Positions 1 through 5,799 of a stretch of DNA of 13,922 bases are shown here, piece after piece; position 1 is the stretch's first letter, and each line of letters starts with the position of its first letter. Source of the DNA: DASUZB01 sp036377075 (GTDB lineage Bacteria > Actinomycetota > CALGFH01); assembly GCA_036377075.1 (NCBI GenBank), contig DASUZB010000334.1, positions 1 through 13,922 of the forward strand. Direction: 5' to 3'. The notes beneath the pieces are model-generated. The model was not told the DNA's origin and ran no database searches. It saw only the letters and a program-made list of their open reading frames with translations. The position numbers and the translations under genes are program-made.

Positions 1-853
1 GCAGGCGCTCGTCCACCCCGGGCGGCTGCCGCACCACGGCCGGCAGCACCGGACGGGCCGGCTCGAAGTCCGGGTCGAGCCGTTTCAGCTCCTGGTACTC
101 CTCCAAGACGCGCAGGAAGCGGCCGTAGTGGGCCTCGCGCCAGTCGCCGCGGGCGCCCTCGCCCTGCTCCACAATGGTCTCCACGGCGGTGCAGGCGGAG
201 GCGAGGTCGGTGACGGCGACCAGCTCGGGCCAGCGGAACGTGGCCGCGGTCGCCTGCGCCCGCGCCGGGCCGAGGAACACCCGCTCCTCGCCCATGCGCT
301 CGACCAGGTGCCTGAACCCGTCCTCGATCCCGCGGTAGAGGTGGCCCACGGTGCTGAAGTCCTGGCCCCAGGGCACCACGTCGGCCTCGGTCATGGTCGC
401 GGGCGCCGGACCGGTCGGCGCGAAGCCTTCCGCGTCGTCGAGCTCCATGCCCTCGGGCCGCTCCAGGTAGAGAAAGTGCCGCAGCGCCCGCTCACCGAAG
501 GGAATCAGCTCGAGCTGCACGGTCGGCGGGAAGTAGCGCGAGCGGATGGGGAAGGGCGGCCGGCCGAAGCTGGGCGCCCCGCCGATCGCGGCCAGGAGGT
601 TGCTCGCCAGGGCCAGGTGCAGCATCTCCTGCACGGCGACCCCGAGGACCACCTTGCGCCAGCGGGCCACCGCCTCGGCCTGCTCGGCGGTCAGCCCCTC
701 GCTCTCGTCGCGCTTGAGGCTGAAGGCCGCGAACAGGTACTCGCACATCAGCGCGTGCTCGAGCTCGCCCGCCTCGGCCAGCAGGAACCACAACGCCTCA
801 CGGTGCTCGACGACCAGCTTCGGCTCGCTCAACGGCTGCTCCTCAGTCCGCAC
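1..853 (-). CDS. Ferritin-like domain protein (VioB-type), 3' end cut by window edge
   Basis: About 284 residues are visible; the C-terminus lies beyond the left edge. The protein resembles the ferritin-like fold found in VioB-type iminophenylpyruvate dimer synthases and in many actinobacterial proteins of unknown role. Visible helices carry likely di-iron ligands: the first helix contains ELEHALMCEYL, the next contains QEMLH, and a later one contains VETIVEQGEG followed by a His in EAHYGRF. The GTG at 853 is used as the start; a TTG at 832 with GAGGAG six bases upstream is an equally good or better candidate and would remove seven residues. The EamA transporter gene lies 77 bp upstream on the same strand, so they may share a transcript, although an inverted repeat between them suggests separate control. 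The substrate cannot be predicted. A plain ferritin or DUF892-type protein is less likely because of the length and the EQGEG helix. Confidence 0.75.
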   Translation of the reverse strand, partial: MRTEEQPLSEPKLVVEHREALWFLLAEAGELEHALMCEYLFAAFSLKRDESEGLTAEQAEAVARWRKVVLGVAVQEMLHLALASNLLAAIGGAPSFGRPPFPIRSRYFPPTVQLELIPFGERALRHFLYLERPEGMELDDAEGFAPTGPAPATMTEADVVPWGQDFSTVGHLYRGIEDGFRHLVERMGEERVFLGPARAQATAATFRWPELVAVTDLASACTAVETIVEQGEGARGDWREAHYGRFLRVLEEYQELKRLDPDFEPARPVLPAVVRQPPGVDERL

Positions 854-874
854 CTGCCCCGTGCCCGGGGAGTA

Positions 875-895
875 ACTTGCAGAATGCTAGCAAGT
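875..895 (-). promoter_or_regulatory. Inverted repeat, candidate operator before the ferritin-like gene
   Basis: On the minus strand ACTTGC (895-890) is mirrored by GCAAGT (880-875) across nine bases, giving a 21-bp dyad 22 bp upstream of the GTG start at 853. It lies in a short AT-richer patch within very GC-rich surroundings, as expected of a regulator site. I see no clear -35/-10 pair in it, so the operator role is inferred from the symmetry and position. Confidence 0.35.
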
Positions 896-930
896 AGTTT
901 GGACAGTCGGTACGCCCGTTTCCGCCGCGC

Positions 931-1851
931 TCACCGTGCGGCGGTCCGGTTGGAGACCGGCGGCGGCGCGCCAGCGCCCGTGTCCGGGGCCGGCTTGGGT
1001 CCGAGCAGGCGGCCCTGGACCAGGGCGATGCCGAAGATGATCACCAGCGCGCCGAACACCTGCCGCAGGGAGAACGGCTCGCGCAGCACGAGGACGCCCA
1101 CGCCGACCCCGACGATCGGGATCAGGTAGGTGACCAGCGACGCGCCGGTGCCGCCGACGTCCTTGAGGATGCGGTAGTTGAGCACGTAGGCGTAGCCGGT
1201 CCCGAGGCCGCCGAGCAGCAGCAGGCTGAGCGCCACCAGCGGGGTGAACTGGACCTGCCCGTGGGCCAGCTCCACCGAGGTGCCCGGGGTGAGCAGCACG
1301 GTGGCCACGGCGAGCTGGCCGGCGGCCAGCCGGATGGGGGAGAGGCCCTCGACGAAGCGGTGGGCGTAGGCGAATCCGAAGCCGTAGCCGGCGGTGCCCG
1401 CGACCACCCCGAGGGTGCCGGTGAACGAGCTGCCGGCGAGGTCGCCGGCGCCGAGCCCGGCGACGACGGCGACGCCCGCGAGCCCGATCGCCAGCCCGGC
1501 GAGCTGCGGCGGGCGCAGCCGGGCGCGCAGCAGCCAGGCCGAGAAGGCCGCCGCGAACATGGGCGTGCAGGCGTTCAGCACCGAGGTCAGTGCGGAGGTG
1601 ATGCGCTCCTCGCCCCAGGCGATCATGGTGAACGGCATCACGCTCATGGCGAGGGCGAGCACGGCGACGTGGCCCCACCAGCGGCGCTCGGGCAGGCGCT
1701 CGCCGCCGCCGTAGAGGAACAGCAGCACCACGGCGAAGCCGAGCACGACCCGGCCCCATGCCACGAACTGCGGCGAGGAGTGCTCCACGATCACCTTGAT
1801 GAACAGGAACGACCAGCCCCAGATGAAGGCGAGCAGGACGAGTCGGCGCAC
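931..1851 (-). CDS. EamA/DMT-family transporter
   Basis: A 306-residue integral membrane protein of the drug/metabolite transporter superfamily, with two tandem EamA repeats of about five membrane segments each. The usual EamA features are present: an N-terminal segment with FIWGWSFLFIK, AWGEERITSALTS in the first repeat, and a matching LVTYLIPIVGVGVGVLVLRE segment in the second. Members export amino acids, metabolites or drugs; the substrate here is unknown. I chose the GTG at 1851, which has GGAG five bases upstream. The open frame reaches a GTG at 1899, but the extra 16 codons contain AGA, GTA, AGT, CCA, GCT and GGA, unlike the G/C-ending codons of the body, and there is no ribosome binding site before 1899. 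The ferritin-like gene follows downstream on the same strand, and the dehydrogenase operon is divergent. Confidence 0.88.
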   Translation of the reverse strand: MRRLVLLAFIWGWSFLFIKVIVEHSSPQFVAWGRVVLGFAVVLLFLYGGGERLPERRWWGHVAVLALAMSVMPFTMIAWGEERITSALTSVLNACTPMFAAAFSAWLLRARLRPPQLAGLAIGLAGVAVVAGLGAGDLAGSSFTGTLGVVAGTAGYGFGFAYAHRFVEGLSPIRLAAGQLAVATVLLTPGTSVELAHGQVQFTPLVALSLLLLGGLGTGYAYVLNYRILKDVGGTGASLVTYLIPIVGVGVGVLVLREPFSLRQVFGALVIIFGIALVQGRLLGPKPAPDTGAGAPPPVSNRTAAR

Positions 1852-1922
1852 GGGCACTCCAGCGGGCGTCGTTGGGGGACTGGTCGAGGCTACTCTCACA
1901 GCAATCCGCCGCCCGTGGCGAG

Positions 1923-1932
1923 CGGTTAACCG
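1923..1932. promoter_or_regulatory. Perfect 10-bp palindrome CGGTTAACCG in divergent intergenic region
   Basis: The ten bases are identical on both strands. They sit in the 194-bp region between the EamA transporter (minus) and the dehydrogenase operon (plus), where a local regulator could bind. No regulator gene lies beside it, so the role is only inferred. Confidence 0.25.
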
Positions 1933-1971
1933 GCGCCCCGCCCTTACGGTTCAGAGGGCCAGCCGACTTTC

Positions 1972-1989
1972 TCAACACATACGTTGACA
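1972..1989 (+). promoter_or_regulatory. Inverted repeat TCAAC-N6-GTTGA with embedded TTGACA
   Basis: TCAAC (1972-1976) and GTTGA (1983-1987) form a dyad, and the right arm runs into a perfect -35-like TTGACA at 1984-1989. This is the most AT-rich stretch between the transporter and the dehydrogenase operon. No good -10 hexamer is found 16-19 bp downstream, so I call it a regulator site or a promoter of unusual class, not a proven sigma-A promoter. Confidence 0.3.
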
Positions 1990-2045
1990 AAATAGCCGAC
2001 CCAGGCGGACCATGCGGACCACCGACCCTGACCGACGGAGGTCCC

Positions 2046-2810
2046 ATGGCCGCATCCCCATCCGGCCGCCTGGCCGGCACGACTGCCCTGGTGACCGGCG
2101 CCTCCCAGGGACTGGGGCGCGCCGTCGCCCTCGCCTACGCCCGCGAGGGCGCCGACCTCGTCCTGGTGGCCCGCCGCCCCGAACCCCTCGAAGCCGTCAG
2201 GGGCGAGGTCGAGGCCGCCGGGGTCCGCGTCCTCGCCGTTCCCGCCGACGTCGGCGACCCCGACGACGTCGAGCGGGTCGCCGCCGCGGCCCTCGCCGCC
2301 TTCGGGCGCGTCGACGTGGTCGTCAACAACGCCTCCGAGCTGGGCCCGACGCCCATGCCCTACCTGCTCGACACCGACCCCGACGCGCTGCAGCGGGTGC
2401 TCGCGGTCAACGTGGTCGGCCCCTTCCTGCTCACCCGCGCCCTGCTCGGCCCGATGCTGGCCGCCGGCCGCGGCAGCGTGGTCAACGTCTCCAGCGACGC
2501 CGGCGTGGTCGGCTACCCCGGCTGGGGCGCCTACGGGCTCTCCAAGGCCGCGCTCGACCAGCTCACCCGCATCTGGGCGAGCGAGCTGGACGGCACCGGC
2601 GTGCGCGTCAACTCGGTCGACCCCGGCGACATGGCGACGGCGATGCACGCCGCCGCCCTGCCCGACGACGACCCGGCCGAGCTCGCCCGTCCCGAGGAGC
2701 GCAGCGACGTGTTCGTCTGGCTGGCCGCTCCGGAGTCGGCGGGGGTGAGCGGCCAGCGGCTCGAGGCGGTCAGCTTCGTGCCGCCGTCGGGCGCCGTGGC
2801 CGGCGGGTGA
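2046..2810 (+). CDS. Short-chain dehydrogenase/reductase (classical SDR)
   Basis: A 254-residue NAD(P)-dependent oxidoreductase of usual SDR length. The cofactor motif TGASQGLG is at residues 17-24, NNA at 94-96, the catalytic Asn in AVNVVG at about 122, NVSS ending at Ser150, and the catalytic Tyr163-x3-Lys167 in YGLSK. Arg residues just after the second beta strand (VARRPE) suggest a preference for NADPH. The ATG at 2046 has GGAGG four bases upstream; the frame is open further upstream but lacks another good start. The stop overlaps the GTG of the next gene in a GTGA, so the two are translationally coupled. The substrate is unknown. The downstream SnoaL-like protein may act on the same small molecule. 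Confidence 0.93.
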   Translation: MAASPSGRLAGTTALVTGASQGLGRAVALAYAREGADLVLVARRPEPLEAVRGEVEAAGVRVLAVPADVGDPDDVERVAAAALAAFGRVDVVVNNASELGPTPMPYLLDTDPDALQRVLAVNVVGPFLLTRALLGPMLAAGRGSVVNVSSDAGVVGYPGWGAYGLSKAALDQLTRIWASELDGTGVRVNSVDPGDMATAMHAAALPDDDPAELARPEERSDVFVWLAAPESAGVSGQRLEAVSFVPPSGAVAGG

Positions 2811-3208
2811 TCCCGGTGCCCGAGCAACGCTTCCACGACTGGATGGCCGCGCTCGGCGCGGCCTGGGAGGCGCGCGACCCTGACGCCGCCGCGGCCCTGT
2901 TCACCGAGGACGTCCGCTACCACGAGACCCCCTTCGACGAGCCCATGGTCGGGGTGGAGGCGGTGCACGCCTACTGGGCCGAGGTGCCCGAGCAGCAGCG
3001 CGACGTCCGCTTCGCCTTCGAGGTGCTCGCCACCACCCCCAAGGGTGGCCTGGCCCGCTGGCGGGCGTGGTTCGAGCGCATCCCCGCCGACGGGACCCGC
3101 CGCGAGCTCGACGGCGTGGTCATGGTCGAGCTCGACGACGGCGGCCGCTGCAGCCTGCTGCGGGAGTGGTGGCACGGGCGCGACCTGCCGGCGGGCGGGG
3201 AGGGCTGA
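2807..3208 (+). CDS. SnoaL-like / NTF2-fold protein
   Basis: A 133-residue protein with the cone-shaped NTF2-like pattern: an N-terminal helix with FHDWMAALGAAWEARDPDAA, then LFTEDVRYHETPFDEPMVG, a helix with AVHAYWAEV, and strands ending in SLLREWWHG. SnoaL-like proteins act as small-molecule isomerases, cyclases or binding proteins, or have no known activity. The GTG at 2807 overlaps the dehydrogenase stop by four bases (GTGA), typical of translational coupling; a GTG at 2816 is an alternative. The QueA-like gene begins three bases after the stop. The operon suggests a shared small-molecule or nucleoside modification job with the SDR, but nothing in this protein identifies the ligand. Confidence 0.85.
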   Translation: MIPVPEQRFHDWMAALGAAWEARDPDAAAALFTEDVRYHETPFDEPMVGVEAVHAYWAEVPEQQRDVRFAFEVLATTPKGGLARWRAWFERIPADGTRRELDGVVMVELDDGGRCSLLREWWHGRDLPAGGEG

Positions 3209-3211
3209 GGC

Positions 3212-4303
3212 GTGCGCAGCCAGGTCGGCTTCACCCTGCCGCCCGAGCTGGAGGCGGCCGCGCCGCCCGAGGCCCGCGGGCTGCGGCGCGACCAGGTGCG
3301 CATGCTGGTGGTCGAGCGGACCAGCGGCGCCCTGGAGCACCGGCACTTCACCGACCTGCCGCGGCTGCTCACCCCGGGCGACCTGGTGGTGGTCAACGAC
3401 TCCCGCACGCTGCCCGCCAGCCTGCTCGGCCGCACCCGCGCCGGCGAGCCGGTGGAGATCCGCCTCGCCGCGCGCGACGGCGCGCGCTGGGCCGCCCTGC
3501 CGCTCGGCGTCCCCGCCGGCGGGGGCGACCCCGCGCTGATGCCCACCGACGCCCGCCCGGCCCCGCCGCACCTCGCCGCGGGCGAGCGGATCGCCTTCGA
3601 CGGTGGGCTGACCGCGACCGTGCTCGGCCGCCACCAGGAGGCGGCGCCGCTGCTCTGGCTCAGCTTCGACGCCCGCGGCCCGGCGCTGCTGCAGGCGCTG
3701 CACCGCGCGGGCCGCCCGGTCCGTTACGCCTACGTCCCCAGGGCGTGGGGCCTGCGCCACTACCAGACGGTGTTCGCCGCGGCCCCCGGGTCGGTGGAGA
3801 TGGTCAGCGCCGCCCGCCCCTTCAGCCTCCAGATCGTCCGGGAGCTGCGGCGGCACGAGATCGAGGTGGCGACGGTCAGCCTCCACGCCGGGCTGTCGAC
3901 CTACGGCGACCCGGCGACCGACCGCGCCTTCGTGCCGGCCGAGCCGTACCACGTGCCGCCAACCACCGCCCGCGCGGTCAACCACCGCCGCGCCACCGGC
4001 GGGCGCGTGATCGCCATCGGCACCAGCGTGGTGCGGACGCTCGAGAGCTGCGCCCGCGAGGAGTGGGCGATGTCCGGCGCCGGCACGACCCGCCTGCGGG
4101 TCACCGCCGAGCACCGCCTCGCCCTGGTCGACGGGCTGCTCACCGGCTTCCACGAGCCGCAGGCGAGCCACCTCGACATGCTCGGCGCGTTCCTCACCCC
4201 CGAGGTGCTCCGCAACGCCTACCGGGAGGCGGTCGCCGCCGGCTACCTGTGGCACGAGTTCGGCGACGTCTGCCTGATCCTGCCGGACCGCTCGGCGGGA
4301 TAG
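3212..4303 (+). CDS. QueA-like S-adenosylmethionine:tRNA ribosyltransferase-isomerase family protein (divergent branch)
   Basis: A 363-residue protein matching the QueA family over its length: VVNDSRTLPASLLGR near the N-terminus, YQTVFA before the core, NHRRATGGRVIAIGTSVVRTLES, GLLTGFHEPQASHLDMLGAF, and the C-terminal YLWHEFGDVCLILP. QueA transfers the ribosyl part of S-adenosylmethionine to preQ1 in tRNA during queuosine synthesis. The normally invariant core AAPTAGLHFT is replaced here by EMVSAARPFS (residues 196-205). I recall the same kind of replacement in a QueA-like branch common in actinobacteria, a group that often lacks the rest of the pathway. The true reaction may therefore differ. 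The start is GTG with GGGGAGG upstream, and the gene is the last of the SDR-SnoaL operon. Family membership is clear; canonical QueA activity is doubtful. Confidence 0.85.
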   Translation: MRSQVGFTLPPELEAAAPPEARGLRRDQVRMLVVERTSGALEHRHFTDLPRLLTPGDLVVVNDSRTLPASLLGRTRAGEPVEIRLAARDGARWAALPLGVPAGGGDPALMPTDARPAPPHLAAGERIAFDGGLTATVLGRHQEAAPLLWLSFDARGPALLQALHRAGRPVRYAYVPRAWGLRHYQTVFAAAPGSVEMVSAARPFSLQIVRELRRHEIEVATVSLHAGLSTYGDPATDRAFVPAEPYHVPPTTARAVNHRRATGGRVIAIGTSVVRTLESCAREEWAMSGAGTTRLRVTAEHRLALVDGLLTGFHEPQASHLDMLGAFLTPEVLRNAYREAVAAGYLWHEFGDVCLILPDRSAG

Positions 4304-4346
4304 GGCCCCTTCGCGACCCGCCAGAATCCTGGGACTCGCGGCGCCA

Positions 4347-4361
4347 TGACTTCCTCAGTCA
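4347..4361. promoter_or_regulatory. Palindrome TGACT-N5-AGTCA upstream of the binding-protein gene
   Basis: TGACT (4347-4351) and AGTCA (4357-4361) form a 15-bp dyad about 90 bp before the substrate-binding protein start, in the 149-bp gap after the QueA-like gene. The bases from about 4365 to 4390 are AT-richer than the surroundings, as in a promoter region. I see no convincing -35/-10 pair and no GEMM cyclic-di-GMP riboswitch in this leader. The operator role is inferred. Confidence 0.3.
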
Positions 4362-4452
4362 CCTGCGAATTGTGCCGATCAAAGATGACGAGCGGGCCGT
4401 CCCGGTCCGGAGCCGGGGTCGCCGGGGCTCGCATTCGGACCTGGAGGTTGCC

Positions 4453-5799
4453 ATGCGTGGGCCGCTGTGGCGTGCCGTCGGGGTGATGGCGATGGCGCTC
4501 GCCCTCCTGGTGGCCGGCTGCTCGAGGCAGAACCGGGCGCCGCAGGCGGCGCCGGAGGTGCGCGGGTACGGCCCGCAGGAGCCGGCGGTCACCATCGACT
4601 TCTGGTACATGCCCAACGGGCCCTCTCCCGACCAGGTGATCCGGCGCGAGGTCGACCGGTTCCACGCGCTCCACCCCAACATCACCGTGCGGGCGACGAA
4701 GCTGGACTGGGCGGGCGCCCTCACCCGGCTGACCACCGCGGCGGCCAGCGGTAGCGGGCCGGACGTAAGCCAGCTCGGCACCACCTGGGTCGGCAGCATC
4801 ACCTCGCTCGGCGGGCTGCGGCCGTTCAGCGAGGCGGAGCTGGCGTGGCTGGGGGGCCGCGATGCGTACCTGCCTGCGAGCTGGACCTCGACCCGGCTGC
4901 TCGGCCGGTCGGACGTGACGGCGGTGCCGTGGTTCGTCGACATCCGCGCGCTGTTCTACCGCAGCGACGTCCTCCACGGCCTGGGCATCGACCCCGCGCG
5001 GGCGTTCACCGACTGGCGGTCGTTTGCCGCCACCCTCGACCGGATCGAGACGGTCGGGCATATGGCCGCCCTCGGCCAGCCGGGCAACGCCGACTGGAAC
5101 GTGGTCCACAACCTCGCCCCGTTCGTCTGGGGAGCGGGCGGCGACTTCCTGTCGGCGGACGGCACCAGGGCGACCGTCTCGACGCCGGCCGCGCTCGACG
5201 GCATCGACTACTACCAGAAGCTGGTGGCCAGGTACGACAGCCGCCCGGTGCTGCGCGGCACCTACACCGAGGCTCGCCAGGCGTTCGTCGACGGCCGCGT
5301 GGCCGTGCTCACCGACACGCCCGAGTCCGTGACCGCGTTCAGGGCCACCGCCAAGCTCGACGGGCGCTGGGCGACCGCCCCGATGCCCGCCGGTCCGCGC
5401 GGGCGGTTCACCTTCCTCGGCGGCAGCGACCTGGCGGTGTGGAAGACCTCCAGCCACCCGGAGGCAGCGCTCGAGTGGATCAGGTTCCTGACCGCCGAGG
5501 AGAGCCAGGTCCGCTACGTCTCCAGCATCGGCCTGTGGCCCGCGAGGCTGTCGGCCACCGGCAAGCCGCCGTTCGGCTCCGACCCCGCCTACCGGGCGTT
5601 CACCGCCCAGGTCCCCAACGGGCGGCAGTACCCTGCCGTCCCGGCCTGGAACGGGATCGAGGTCGCGCTGCACAAGGCCTTCGGCACGATGTGGGACCGG
5701 GTCCTCGCCAGCGGCCGGCCGCTGTCCCGCCGGGATCTCGAGACCCTGCTCAACCGTGCCACCACCGATGTCCAGCAGGCGATCGCGGAGACGGGCTAG
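4453..5799 (+). CDS. ABC-type substrate-binding lipoprotein (family 1, sugar type)
   Basis: A 448-residue lipoprotein. The signal peptide ends in the lipobox LVAGC with the lipidated cysteine at residue 23. The mature protein has the order of family 1 (maltose/multiple sugar) binding proteins: TIDFWYMPNGPSPDQVIRRE, a segment on target concentration of the NITVRATKLDW type, SGPDVSQLGTTWVGS, PWFVDIRALFYRSDVL in the second lobe, then FLGGSDLAVWKTSSHPEAALEWIRFLT. ATG at 4453 has GGAGG four bases upstream. No permease or ATPase gene lies next to it, which is unusual for an uptake system. Instead its last codons overlap a membrane GGDEF-EAL enzyme. I infer that it may deliver a ligand signal to that enzyme; an orphan transporter subunit using distant permeases is the alternative. 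Confidence 0.9.
   Translation: MRGPLWRAVGVMAMALALLVAGCSRQNRAPQAAPEVRGYGPQEPAVTIDFWYMPNGPSPDQVIRREVDRFHALHPNITVRATKLDWAGALTRLTTAAASGSGPDVSQLGTTWVGSITSLGGLRPFSEAELAWLGGRDAYLPASWTSTRLLGRSDVTAVPWFVDIRALFYRSDVLHGLGIDPARAFTDWRSFAATLDRIETVGHMAALGQPGNADWNVVHNLAPFVWGAGGDFLSADGTRATVSTPAALDGIDYYQKLVARYDSRPVLRGTYTEARQAFVDGRVAVLTDTPESVTAFRATAKLDGRWATAPMPAGPRGRFTFLGGSDLAVWKTSSHPEAALEWIRFLTAEESQVRYVSSIGLWPARLSATGKPPFGSDPAYRAFTAQVPNGRQYPAVPAWNGIEVALHKAFGTMWDRVLASGRPLSRRDLETLLNRATTDVQQAIAETG

Noticed and set aside
1852..1899. N-terminal extension of the EamA transporter to the GTG at 1899
   Set aside because: Codon use is unlike the rest of the gene and there is no ribosome binding site there, whereas GGAG precedes the GTG at 1851.
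1984..2013. Standard sigma-A promoter from TTGACA at 1984
   Set aside because: No acceptable -10 at 16-19 bp; kept only as part of an operator-like site.
2531..4255. Long minus-strand open frame opposite the SDR/QueA-like operon
   Set aside because: Antisense shadow typical of GC-rich coding DNA; its product is low-complexity and the plus-strand genes have clear motifs.
4304..4452. Cyclic-di-GMP riboswitch before the sensor operon
   Set aside because: None of the conserved GEMM core features could be found in this leader.
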